Shown here piece after piece: positions 35,113 to 43,889 of a stretch of DNA of 64,000 nt; the first letter of the stretch is position 1, and the number at the start of each line of letters is the position of its first letter. Under the pieces are notes generated by a model. The model was not told the origin of the DNA and did not search any database. It worked only from the letters and a program-made list of their open reading frames with translations. Source of the DNA: G963665495 sp963665495 (GTDB taxonomy: Bacteria; Desulfobacterota; Desulfovibrionia; Desulfovibrionales; Desulfovibrionaceae); assembly GCA_963665495.1 (NCBI GenBank), contig OY762289.1, forward strand, positions 4,402,001 through 4,466,000. Direction: 5' to 3'. Made by a program: the position numbers and the translations under genes.

Positions 35113-36198
35113 ATGGATCGCAGAACATTCCTGAAATGGACCGCAGCCGGAGCTCTGGCCTGCGGCATGGCCCCTGCCCTGCCACCGGCCTGGGCGCTGG
35201 CACAGGCAACAACGGACGTTGCAGCGGCCCCCGTACGTTATAAGGTCGCAGACGGACATTTCCACTATCTGGACTTTGTGCAAAAAACAGAAGGCATGCA
35301 GGCCCTGATAGATTCCATGGATGCCGCCGGCGTGGAACATATCATGTTCTCGGGCATGCCGCTGACCAAAAAATGGGATGCGGCCGAACCGCTGGAGCCG
35401 ACCTATTACCTGGACGACAACGGACGGACCTACTGGTACACTGCCACGGACTTCATCATCGCAAGACGGTATCAGGAGCTTTCCGAGTCAAATAAAAAAC
35501 GCTTTCACCCCTTTATCTGCGGCATCAATGCCACGGACAAGCATGCCATTCTGCACGTCCAGCGTATGCTGGATGAATATCCGGACGTCTGGCAGGGAAT
35601 CGGCGAAATTTTCGGCCATAGGGATGATTTGACCAATCTTACGTACGGAGAAACCGCACGCGGCAACCACCCGGCCCTGGCCGCAATTTACGACCTGGCC
35701 GGCGAACGGGGACTGCCGGTCTGTCTGCACAACAACGCGACATCCAGAAACCGCCTGGACAAGCCCATCTACGCGCATGAAGTAAACGAAGCTCTTTCCA
35801 ACCATCCCAAGACAAAATTCATCTGGGCTCATGCAGGCTTATCTCGCTATCTGGACCTGAACCAGCAGCAATACACGGCCATGCTGCGAACCATGCTGGA
35901 TGCACACGGCAACCTGAATCTGGATCTGTCCTGGATTATGTTCGACAACTACGTACTGGACGCTCAGGGCGGCGTACGGCCGGAATGGCTGGCCCTGGTG
36001 AAAGACTTTCAGGACAGGATTTTCATCGGCTCGGACAATATCGGCCATTTCGCAACCTATCACCACAACATCGTCAAATATTACGCGCTGCTGGATGCTC
36101 TGGAACCGGCTGCGGCGCAAAAGGTTGCAATGGATAATTTTCTCAACCTGCTGCCGGGCGCAAAATTGCACGCAGTTCCGAAGAGCAAGGCCGCTTAG
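35113..36198 (+). CDS. Tat-exported amidohydrolase (amidohydrolase_2 family)
   Basis: The 361-residue product has a twin-arginine signal (Arg-Arg-Thr-Phe-Leu-Lys at residues 3-8, then a hydrophobic stretch and Ala-Leu-Ala), so it is folded before export. The mature protein follows the metal-dependent TIM-barrel hydrolase/decarboxylase pattern of PF04909: Gly-His-Phe-His (His49, His51), a Cys-Leu-His-Asn strand, Trp-Ala-His-Ala-Gly-Leu-Ser, and Ile-Gly-Ser-Asp-Asn near the C terminus. Reaction unknown. It is monocistronic, with AAAGGAG before the ATG; a large palindrome follows the stop. Confidence 0.82.
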   Translation: MDRRTFLKWTAAGALACGMAPALPPAWALAQATTDVAAAPVRYKVADGHFHYLDFVQKTEGMQALIDSMDAAGVEHIMFSGMPLTKKWDAAEPLEPTYYLDDNGRTYWYTATDFIIARRYQELSESNKKRFHPFICGINATDKHAILHVQRMLDEYPDVWQGIGEIFGHRDDLTNLTYGETARGNHPALAAIYDLAGERGLPVCLHNNATSRNRLDKPIYAHEVNEALSNHPKTKFIWAHAGLSRYLDLNQQQYTAMLRTMLDAHGNLNLDLSWIMFDNYVLDAQGGVRPEWLALVKDFQDRIFIGSDNIGHFATYHHNIVKYYALLDALEPAAAQKVAMDNFLNLLPGAKLHAVPKSKAA

Positions 36199-36258
36199 AA
36201 TATGAGGAAACGATAAGGTTAAAGCCAATTAATACAGTGAAATGTCAGACATAAATTG

Positions 36259-36307
36259 AAGCCCTGAAGGGGCGACATTCTTTCATCATGTCGCCCCTTC
36301 AGGGCTT
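36259..36307. repeat. 20-bp perfect inverted repeat
   Basis: A perfect 20-bp stem (36259-36278 with 36288-36307, built on GCCCTGAAGGGGCGACAT) with a 9-base loop. It lies between two convergent genes. It may act as a bidirectional terminator, but its length and the palindromes beside it fit a dispersed palindromic (REP-like) repeat better. Confidence 0.6.
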
Positions 36308-36314
36308 ATTTAAT

Positions 36315-36375
36315 TTTGACTGCCACCCAGGGCGTTGCCCCGGGCTATTGTATTCCGCCCCGTTGGGGCTCCGGC
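36315..36375. repeat. GC-rich palindromic repeat unit
   Basis: Two short hairpins, GGGCGTTGCCC and GCCCCGTTGGGGC, separated by a TATTGTATTCC spacer. The wording Gly-Val-Ala-Pro-Gly-Tyr read in one frame is seen in many spurious proteins from other genomes, which suggests a common non-coding repeat. Not coding. Confidence 0.5.
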
Positions 36376-36433
36376 TTCCCTCAACTAAAAAAGCAGGCGC
36401 CTCCGGACGCGGAAAGCATTTTTTACAGGGAGA

Positions 36434-38065
36434 TCACTCTCTGCCAAAGCCCAGAGCGCCTGCCAGGAACTGGTAGACATTCTCCACATGTTCCAGATGG
36501 GGGAAACGCTGGCGAAGCTCCTGGATCAACTCAGCGGCTTCGTCTTCCCGAAAGAGCTTGTAGAGTACGTAGGCCCGTTCGGCCAGATCCTCGGGTGCGT
36601 CCCCCAGACGGTTCAGTGCGCCTTCAAAACATTTCTGGGCTTCTTCCTGACGGTTGAGTCCGGTCAGGGCCTGGCCCTTGTCCCGCCAGGCTTCATAATC
36701 TTCCGGCACCAGTTCCAGGGTCCTGTCGAAACAGACCAGGGCTTCTTCGCCGCGGTCCATCTGAGACAAGGTCCTGGCCTTGTAGAACCAGGCGTCCGAA
36801 TCATCAGGGTTCAGGGCAATGGCCTTGTCGAAGGCGGCCACGGCCTCTTGCTGCCGTTTCAATTCCAGCAGAGCCAGCCCTTTGAGGTACCACGTATAGC
36901 ATGCGTCGACATCCACCAGATCAAGCGACTGCTCATAGCAGTAGAGCGCTGCCTCGTAATCCTCCAGATGCGAAAGTGAAATGCCTTTTTCCCGCCAGGC
37001 GCGCGGATCGCCGGGATTCAGGGACAGGGCCTTGTCGAAATGCTCCAGTGCCGGCACTTCCTCTCCCAACTGTGACAGAGCCACGCCTTTCTGGCGCCAC
37101 GTATGATAGTCCAGCGGATTCTGTTCGAGAGCCGCGTCGAATGACGCCAGGGCCTCCTGCTGCCGGTTCAGGGCGCAGAGGGTGACGCCTTTCTGACGCC
37201 AGGCGTCGAAATCATGCGCGTTCAGCTGCAGCGCCTTTTCAAAATACCCCAGGGCTTCCTCTTCGCACTCCGAACAGGACAGGGAAACACCCTTCTGCCT
37301 CCAGGCGTCGGCGTCCTGCGGATTCAGGGACAAGGCTTTGTCAAAGCAGTCAATGGCCTCGGAATCGCGCCCCAGACCTGCAAGGGCCACGCCTTTTTCC
37401 CGCCAGGCATCGGAGTTCTCGGGTTCCAGCTCGAGGGCTTTTTGAAACGCTTCCAGGGCCTCTTCCCAATAATCGAGTTCCGCCAGGGTGATGCCTTTGT
37501 CCAGCCAGCAGTTGCAATCAGAGGGATTGAGTTCGAGCGCTTTTTCATAACAGGACAGGGCTTCGCGTACGCGCCCCAGTTCCAGCGAAGAAACCCCTTT
37601 TTGCCGCCAGGCGTTGTAATTGTTCGGGTTGTATTCCAGAGCCCGGTCATAGTGGGCGATGGCTTCTTCTTCGCGTCCGAGTTTGGACAAGGACACGCCT
37701 TTGGCCAGCCAGGTCCGGCTGTCCTTTGGGTTGAGTTCCATGGCCAGATCGAACAGCGGAATGGCTTCGTTGTCCCGATCCTGCTGTCCGAGGCAGGTTC
37801 CCAGATTTTTGAGCAGGTACGGATCAGCGGAACGCAGTTCGAGAGCCTGACGCAGGAGTTTTTCGGCCTGCGCATGGTCTCCATCGTAACTCAGTTTCTT
37901 GGCCTGGAAAAAAAGGAAATAGGCCGCGTCCTGCTCCTCGGCCTGCTGCATTGCCGTTTCGAGCAAGGCGAACGCCTGGTCGCGCTGACCGTAGCCATAC
38001 AGTTCGTTGATCTTGAAGCTCAGTTCGCGTAGCTGGGTTATGGTGGTCGAATCGGCGATCTGCAT
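36434..38065 (-). CDS. TPR protein with about 14 repeats
   Basis: The 543-residue cytosolic protein is almost entirely TPR units of 34 residues with the repeated core Ala-Trp-Arg-Gln-Lys-Gly-Val and Ala-Leu-Glu-Leu-Asn-Pro (about residues 70-505). The units are so alike that the gene holds many near-identical DNA segments, which favours unit gain or loss. Only the ends (about 1-60 and 505-543) diverge. No signal peptide or enzyme domain is seen. It is a likely protein-docking scaffold; partner unknown. Transcribed alone. Confidence 0.82.
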   Translation of the reverse strand: MQIADSTTITQLRELSFKINELYGYGQRDQAFALLETAMQQAEEQDAAYFLFFQAKKLSYDGDHAQAEKLLRQALELRSADPYLLKNLGTCLGQQDRDNEAIPLFDLAMELNPKDSRTWLAKGVSLSKLGREEEAIAHYDRALEYNPNNYNAWRQKGVSSLELGRVREALSCYEKALELNPSDCNCWLDKGITLAELDYWEEALEAFQKALELEPENSDAWREKGVALAGLGRDSEAIDCFDKALSLNPQDADAWRQKGVSLSCSECEEEALGYFEKALQLNAHDFDAWRQKGVTLCALNRQQEALASFDAALEQNPLDYHTWRQKGVALSQLGEEVPALEHFDKALSLNPGDPRAWREKGISLSHLEDYEAALYCYEQSLDLVDVDACYTWYLKGLALLELKRQQEAVAAFDKAIALNPDDSDAWFYKARTLSQMDRGEEALVCFDRTLELVPEDYEAWRDKGQALTGLNRQEEAQKCFEGALNRLGDAPEDLAERAYVLYKLFREDEAAELIQELRQRFPHLEHVENVYQFLAGALGFGRE

Positions 38066-38236
38066 AGGGAAAACTCCAATCTGAAGTTAATAATTTTGCC
38101 GCGTATGGAGGACCAGGTACGAATTTCCGCGCAACTGGCACTTAATCACTTTCAGCATGGCAATCACACGCACTTTCTGCTATGAATATCCATATACTAT
38201 AAACCTCAAGGAAAGGCGACACCAGCGGGAGGGTGT

Positions 38237-39430
38237 ATGGAGTATTCGATCGGGCAGTTTGACAGTGCGAACCTGGGCATCATGTTTTTTCTGATTGGCT
38301 GGCGGATCAACAAACACGTCCCCCTGCTGCAGCGCTACTCCATCCCCGAACCTGTTACCGGCGGCCTGCTGGCGTCACTACTGCTTGCGGTGCTGCATTA
38401 CGGCTTCAATATCGACATCGAGTTCAACCTCACCATTCGCGACTGGCTGCTGCTTTATTTTTTCACCACCATCGGCCTCAATGCCAGTTTTAAAAAGCTT
38501 GTCGCGGGCGGCCCGGCGCTGTTTCTGCTGCTGGCGCTCACCGTGGGATTTCTGTTCATACAGAATCTGACAGGCACCTTTGTCGCCCAGCTGATGGGAC
38601 AAAACAGAATCACCGGACTGTTGGGCGGCACGCTGTCGCTGGTGGGCGGGCACGGCACCGTTATCGCATGGGCGCCGGAACTGGAAAAAATCAAAGGCAT
38701 GGACCGCGCTCTGGAAATCGGCACAGCCTGCGCCACATTCGGCCTGGTTCTTTCGAGCCTTCTCGGCGGTCCCATCGCCAATTATCTGGTCAAGCGCCAC
38801 AAACTCGAACCAAGTCTCCACGAACAACCGGATATCGGCACAATGGAGGACTCCCCTGAAGCGAACTCCATAGACTACGTCAAAGTGCTGCGCGCCCTGC
38901 TGGTCACCCAGTTCTGCATCATGCTCGGCTGGGTTCTGGACGCCTTCTTCAAATCTCAGGGCATAACGCTGCCGCTGTTCGTTTCCTGCCTGCTGGTGGG
39001 CATTATCGTCACCAACACCATACCCAATATCTTTCCCAAATATCCCTGGCCGTCCGAGTCCATTTCTCTGGCTATCATTGCGGATATCGCTCTGGGGATT
39101 TTTCTGGCCATGTCGTTGATGAGCCTGGAGTTATGGTCGATTATGGCCCTGGCGCTTCCCATCCTGAGTATTCTGGCGGTTCAGACCCTCGTGGTGACGG
39201 TATTCATCCTCTTCGTCATCTTTCCCTGCATGGGAAAAAACTATGACGCCGCAGTCATCTGCTCGGGCTTCGCCGGTTTTTCCCTGGGCTCCACGCCCAC
39301 GGCCATCGCCAACATGACTTCGGTGACCGAACGCTACGGTGCTTCCCACAAAGCCTTTATCGTAGTCCCTCTGGTCTGTTCTTTTTTTATCGACATTGCA
39401 AATTCGATTGTGGTGAAAATTTTTCTTTGA
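38237..39430 (+). CDS. gltS: Sodium/glutamate symporter GltS
   Basis: GltS imports glutamate with sodium. The 397-residue product fits the family length and pattern: Asn-Leu-Gly-Ile/Phe-Phe-Leu-Ile-Gly, Pro-Glu-Pro-Val-Thr-Gly-Gly-Leu (about residues 38-45), Gly-Gly-Thr-Leu-Ser-Leu-Val-Gly-Gly-His-Gly-Thr (about 130-142), and Gly-Phe-Ser-Leu-Gly-Ser-Thr-Pro-Thr-Ala near the end. About ten to twelve membrane helices. GGGAGGG before the ATG. Monocistronic. Confidence 0.95.
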   Translation: MEYSIGQFDSANLGIMFFLIGWRINKHVPLLQRYSIPEPVTGGLLASLLLAVLHYGFNIDIEFNLTIRDWLLLYFFTTIGLNASFKKLVAGGPALFLLLALTVGFLFIQNLTGTFVAQLMGQNRITGLLGGTLSLVGGHGTVIAWAPELEKIKGMDRALEIGTACATFGLVLSSLLGGPIANYLVKRHKLEPSLHEQPDIGTMEDSPEANSIDYVKVLRALLVTQFCIMLGWVLDAFFKSQGITLPLFVSCLLVGIIVTNTIPNIFPKYPWPSESISLAIIADIALGIFLAMSLMSLELWSIMALALPILSILAVQTLVVTVFILFVIFPCMGKNYDAAVICSGFAGFSLGSTPTAIANMTSVTERYGASHKAFIVVPLVCSFFIDIANSIVVKIFL

Positions 39431-39573
39431 TACAAATTGCAGCTGGATGTGTTCATAAGACTTTTTTTCTCTGTAACACTACAGCTGACTCATGTAACTT
39501 CTGGGTTTCTCGTCACTGGAGTCAGTAGTTTCTTATTTCTGCCGATCCCTTGCAGGACTTGGAGGCCCTTGTA

Positions 39574-40014
39574 ATGTCCTTAGCCAGACTTATTTATGCA
39601 AGCTCACACCAAATTGAAACCGGAACAAAAGATATTCTGAATCTGCTTGTCCAGGCCCGCGAAGCCAACATCAAGCGCGGAATTACCGGCCTGCTGCTCT
39701 ACGATACGCGTTTTTTCATGCAATGGCTGGAGGGTGACCGCGACATGGTGTCTGAAGTGCTGCAACGCATTTTTACCGACAACCGCCACACGCACCCGGT
39801 CATTCTGGCTTATGCCGCCGTCTACAAGCGTGATTTTTCCGAATGGAGCATGGGCTACGTCAACATGCAGGGAGTCGAATCCTCTGTCATCTTTAAATAT
39901 TTTCCATCCCAGGAATTCGCCCCCTACTCGCTCAGCGCCGAGGCCGCCATAGACTTTCTCAAAGAAATAGCGAAATTCAAATCCGACCCCGAACTTCACC
40001 ATTCCAATTCCTGA
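39574..40014 (+). CDS. BLUF blue-light receptor
   Basis: The 146-residue product is a single BLUF domain that binds FAD and senses blue light. All residues of the photocycle are kept when compared with AppA at a constant offset of 13: Tyr8, Asn32, Gln50, Trp91 and Met93. The short C-terminal tail (about 100-146) has no output domain, so it must act on a partner protein. I start it at ATG 39574, eight bases after GGAGG; 39550 adds eight residues with no ribosome site. Converges on the subtilase gene. Confidence 0.92.
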   Translation: MSLARLIYASSHQIETGTKDILNLLVQAREANIKRGITGLLLYDTRFFMQWLEGDRDMVSEVLQRIFTDNRHTHPVILAYAAVYKRDFSEWSMGYVNMQGVESSVIFKYFPSQEFAPYSLSAEAAIDFLKEIAKFKSDPELHHSNS

Positions 40015-40066
40015 TCCAGTTTCCAGAAAAGGGGCTGTTTAACTGAAATGCCCTGAAACGCTCCGC

Positions 40067-40102
40067 AAAAAAAACGGCCGACGTTGCAGCAACGCCGGCC
40101 GG
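40067..40102 (-). terminator. Terminator of the subtilase gene
   Basis: Read on the minus strand: a stem of 11 pairs with one G-U pair (CGGCCGGCGTT with AACGTCGGCCG), a 5-base loop, then eight Ts. It starts 33 bases after the stop of the subtilase gene. Confidence 0.85.
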
Positions 40103-40134
40103 ATTCGTTATGCCTTTTTCCAGGTGAAGACGCT

Positions 40135-42357
40135 CTAATGGAACACGCCTACTCCCTGCGGATCCCATGGCGAAGCGGCATCATTGGTCGTCGACACACT
40201 GGACAACGTCGTGCCGTTCATGATCCAGATGACGTTTTTGCTCCTGCTGGGCCAACGCCATAAGATGTCCGGATTGCCGTCGGTGTTGAAGTCCCCCACT
40301 CCGGCAATGTTCCAATCCGTTCCCGCATTCGTCAGCCCCGAGGTACCGGATACGGACGTATTGTCCATGAACCAGACGTCGTTGTCGCCGCTGTCGGAAT
40401 TCCGCCAGAGCAGATCCGGCTTGCTGTCCGAGTTAAAATCGCCAACGCCTGCGATGTCCCAGGGAGCGTCGCGACTGTCGAAGAAAGCGATGCTGTCCCT
40501 GGTCGCGTTGGTCATATACCAGATGCAGTTGCTGCCGGTATCCGGATTACGCCAGACAAAGTCAGGATTGCTGTCCGCATTGAAATCCCCGACTCCTCTG
40601 AGTTTCCAGGCCGTGGGGGCGGAATCCAGATAGGTCCAGCTTTTGACAGAGGTATTGTCCATATACCACAGAGCGGTGCGCTCGCCGCTGCGCTGGCGCC
40701 AGACAATGTCGTCATTGCCGTCCTGGTCGAAATCACCCGTTCCCACGATTTCCCAGCCAGTCGGGCAGTCGTTGATAGTCGCGAAACTGCTGTAGCTGGT
40801 GCCGTTCATGTACCAGACAACGTCCTTGCCGTTGTCCGGATTGCGCCAGAGAATATCGGGCTGATCGGCGGATGTTCCCGCCAACGCATTCAGAGCGTCC
40901 ATGACGGATATCCGACGGTTGATGCCCGAAGGGCTGCTGCAGTCGCCGTCAAAATCCACAGCGGCGCCCGTACTGGTCAGGGCGTTGAGGATGGTATCCA
41001 CACCCGCGTTGGATTTTTGCTTCAGAATGGCCCAGGCACCGCAGACATGCGGAGTCGCCATGGAAGTACCGCTTTCATAGCCGTAGGCGTCATCTCCGGA
41101 AGCCAGGGAAGAATAAATGCTCACGCCCGGAGCGAACAGCGGCACCAGTTCGTCCCGCCAGTTGCTGAAATCCGCGCGGACGTCGCTGTTGTTCGTAGCT
41201 CCCACGGCAGGAGCCGTGGAAATACATGCCGGTATGGCGACGGAATCACACCAGGAATTGTTGCCCGAAGCGATCACGGTGGCTATGCCCGCATCGCGCA
41301 GGTTGTTGATGATGGCGGTCCGGGACGTATCCACATCATCGCAGGTGGCATAATACTGTCCGCCGCCCAGACTCATGTTCACAGCCGCGATGGAATACGT
41401 ATTACGCAGCGAATAGACGTATTCCAGTCCCAAAATCTGATCCGACGAAAAGGATACAAGACCAGAAGAAGAGCTCAAACCATTGGAAAAAACATTCACA
41501 GCGATGATGTTCGCGCCTTTGGCTACACCGTTGAGGGAGTCGTCGGACAGATGACCGGCCGCAATGCCCGCCACATGCGTGCCGTGCTCATAGCCGCTGT
41601 TGGTGCTCGGATAAGGAGCGGCCGCGCCTGTGCCGGTCTGATTGTCCTCGCCGTTGGGACAGAGGCGGGCGTTGGGGTTGTAGCCATCAATCTTCGACGT
41701 ATAACAGGCTTCCACGATGTCTTTTCCGGCAAAAAATTCATGGGAATTCAAAATGCCGGTGTCCAGAATGGCTACGTACCAGCCGCTGCCGTCGTATCCC
41801 GCGGCCCAGGCCTGGTCCGCCCCGATGACACCGGTGCTCGTACTCAATTGCGGAGACGCCTCTCCGTTGTCCGCGTCGACGGGGTCCGGGAGAACCGCGA
41901 CAGCATCCTCTTCTATTGAGAGAACAGCGGGTGAATCCTCCAGAGCATGCAGTCCGGCAGCATCCACTCTAAGCACGGCGAACGGTATGGTTTTGAACGT
42001 ACGCATCATCTCGATGCTGCCCTGGTCAATGGACTGCAGGGCGCTGCCTATACCGGAAGCAATACCCGAGGCAAGAGCCTTGTCGGCCGCCCCCGCAGCT
42101 GCAGGGGCCACCATTCCCGGAGTCACGCCGGGAAACCGCAACGAAGCGGCCTGCAGTTTGGCGTAATCAGACACGGCGAACTTGACGATGACCCGGGCCG
42201 TGCCCTGCGACTGGATGGTACTGGAAAGCGCCACGGAATTTTTTACTTTATCCGCGGCATGTGCCTGAACGGCAAAACACACTGCCAGCAATACTCCAAA
42301 GAACAGTCCCACGAACCATGGAACTAAGGATTCTTTGGCACAAACAAATGCTTTCAT
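40135..42357 (-). CDS. Secreted subtilase (S8) with VCBS/FG-GAP repeats
   Basis: The 740-residue exported serine protease has a signal peptide (about residues 1-35), an inhibitor-type propeptide (about 50-155), and the S8 catalytic domain with Asp199 (Ile-Leu-Asp-Thr-Gly), His258 (His-Gly-Thr-His-Val-Ala-Gly), oxyanion Asn366 and Ser432 (Gly-Thr-Ser-Met-Ala-Thr-Pro-His). The last 235 residues hold about five VCBS/FG-GAP-like repeats of about 45 residues (Asp-Ile-Leu-Trp-Arg... Trp-Tyr-Met... Gly-Val-Gly-Asp-Phe), as in cell-surface beta propellers. GGAG precedes the ATG, and a strong terminator follows the gene. It is likely secreted and calcium dependent. Confidence 0.9.
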   Translation of the reverse strand: MKAFVCAKESLVPWFVGLFFGVLLAVCFAVQAHAADKVKNSVALSSTIQSQGTARVIVKFAVSDYAKLQAASLRFPGVTPGMVAPAAAGAADKALASGIASGIGSALQSIDQGSIEMMRTFKTIPFAVLRVDAAGLHALEDSPAVLSIEEDAVAVLPDPVDADNGEASPQLSTSTGVIGADQAWAAGYDGSGWYVAILDTGILNSHEFFAGKDIVEACYTSKIDGYNPNARLCPNGEDNQTGTGAAAPYPSTNSGYEHGTHVAGIAAGHLSDDSLNGVAKGANIIAVNVFSNGLSSSSGLVSFSSDQILGLEYVYSLRNTYSIAAVNMSLGGGQYYATCDDVDTSRTAIINNLRDAGIATVIASGNNSWCDSVAIPACISTAPAVGATNNSDVRADFSNWRDELVPLFAPGVSIYSSLASGDDAYGYESGTSMATPHVCGAWAILKQKSNAGVDTILNALTSTGAAVDFDGDCSSPSGINRRISVMDALNALAGTSADQPDILWRNPDNGKDVVWYMNGTSYSSFATINDCPTGWEIVGTGDFDQDGNDDIVWRQRSGERTALWYMDNTSVKSWTYLDSAPTAWKLRGVGDFNADSNPDFVWRNPDTGSNCIWYMTNATRDSIAFFDSRDAPWDIAGVGDFNSDSKPDLLWRNSDSGDNDVWFMDNTSVSGTSGLTNAGTDWNIAGVGDFNTDGNPDILWRWPSRSKNVIWIMNGTTLSSVSTTNDAASPWDPQGVGVFH

Positions 42358-42563
42358 ACGCTCACTCCAACTCGTTGGTGTTATGCGGGGAAGGGGATAC
42401 TAACTATACACGAGTAGGATGAGGATTACACGCGGAAAATGAAAAAAATGTAGCGGGAACAAAAAAGAAATAAAGATAGGGACTTATGGCACATATAAAT
42501 ACAGTGAATGCAGACATCCTACTGTTTTACTTGCCTTTTATAAAAATCAAATAAATACAGGAA

Positions 42564-43889
42564 TTATTGATCCACCTGGCGGGCCAGTTCGCCGATGTTC
42601 TTGAAGGAGCTTTGCAGGTTCCGCGGTTCTTCAATGGGCTGCTGCAAATACTGGCGAATGGGGCCGATCATCTGCAGCGCCTTGTCGATTTCGGGATTGC
42701 TGCCCTTGGAGTAGGCGCCGATGTTGACCATGTCCTCCACGCGCTGGAAGGTGGCCAGCAGGCGCAGAATCACCTGCCCGGCTTTTTTGGCGGGAGCGGG
42801 AGTGACCTCGCTGCGCAGACGGCTGATGCTTTTAAGTACGTCGATGCACGGGTAATGGCCCTGGTCCGCCAGATCCCTGGTCAGTACCAGGTGGCCGTCC
42901 AGGATGGAGCGCACCGCGTCGGCAATGGGTTCGTTGAAATCGTCGCCGTCGACCAGAACCGTGTAAATGCCGGTTATGGTGCCTTTGTCGCTGCGTCCGG
43001 CGCGTTCGAGCAGTTTGGGCAACTGGGCGAAGACCGAGGGCGTGTAGCCCCGGGATGTGGGAGGTTCGCCCACCGCCAGCCCCACCTCGCGGGCGGCCAT
43101 GGCGAAACGGGTCACGGAATCCATCATCAGCAGTACGTCCTTGCCCAGGTCGCGGAAATATTCGGCCACCGCCGTGGCAGCGAAAGCCGCGCGCATCCGC
43201 AGCAGCGGGCTGACGTCCGAGGTGGCGACAACCAGCACGGAACGGGCCATGCCCTCGGGACCGAGATCCCGTTCAATGAACTCCAGCACCTCGCGCCCGC
43301 GTTCTCCCACCAGTGCGATGACGTTGACGTCGGCTACGGTGTAACGGGCCATCATGCCCATCAGCGTGCTCTTGCCCACGCCAGAACCGGCCATAATGCC
43401 CACGCGCTGTCCTTTACCCAGGGTCAGCAGGCCGTTGATGGCCTGCACGCCCACATCCAGCGGATCCGTGATCCGCGGACGGGAAAGCGGACTGGGGGGA
43501 GACTGATAAATAGGATAATATTTGTCGGGCCAGACCGTGCCCTTGTCGTCCAGCGGGTGCCCGAAGGCGTCGACAGCGCGGCCCAGCAGATGCTGCCCCA
43601 CCGGAAACAGCGGCGGCACACTGGCGCTCTGGATCAGACTGCCGGGTTTGATGCCCCGGACTTCTTCATAGGGCATGAACAGGATGCTGTTGTCGCGAAA
43701 ACCCACGACTTCTGCCGGAATGCCTTTATCGCCGGACTCACCGGTCAGCAGCGTACATACGGCTCCCAAGGGAGCTTTGATGCCGCGGCCTTCCACGATA
43801 AGTCCCACGACTTTGCTCACCTTGCCGTACACCCGGCTCAGCTGCGTATCGCCGATGACGGCGCAACAGGAGTGGGGATCCAGGCTCAT
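42564..43889 (-). CDS. fliI: Flagellar export ATPase FliI
   Basis: FliI energises the flagellar type III export apparatus. The 441-residue product has the Walker A Gly-Ser-Gly-Val-Gly-Lys-Ser-Thr and the Leu-Gly-Glu-Arg-Gly-Arg-Glu-Val motif of the family. I start it at ATG 43889, which overlaps the fliH stop (TGATG); the TTG one codon upstream is also possible. It ends the operon here: no fliJ follows, and the next gene is the unrelated subtilase. Confidence 0.96.
   Translation of the reverse strand: MSLDPHSCCAVIGDTQLSRVYGKVSKVVGLIVEGRGIKAPLGAVCTLLTGESGDKGIPAEVVGFRDNSILFMPYEEVRGIKPGSLIQSASVPPLFPVGQHLLGRAVDAFGHPLDDKGTVWPDKYYPIYQSPPSPLSRPRITDPLDVGVQAINGLLTLGKGQRVGIMAGSGVGKSTLMGMMARYTVADVNVIALVGERGREVLEFIERDLGPEGMARSVLVVATSDVSPLLRMRAAFAATAVAEYFRDLGKDVLLMMDSVTRFAMAAREVGLAVGEPPTSRGYTPSVFAQLPKLLERAGRSDKGTITGIYTVLVDGDDFNEPIADAVRSILDGHLVLTRDLADQGHYPCIDVLKSISRLRSEVTPAPAKKAGQVILRLLATFQRVEDMVNIGAYSKGSNPEIDKALQMIGPIRQYLQQPIEEPRNLQSSFKNIGELARQVDQ

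Noticed and set aside
36288..36657. Frames reading through the palindromic repeat
   Set aside because: Known type of spurious frame from a GC-rich repeat; overlaps the 3' end of the TPR gene.
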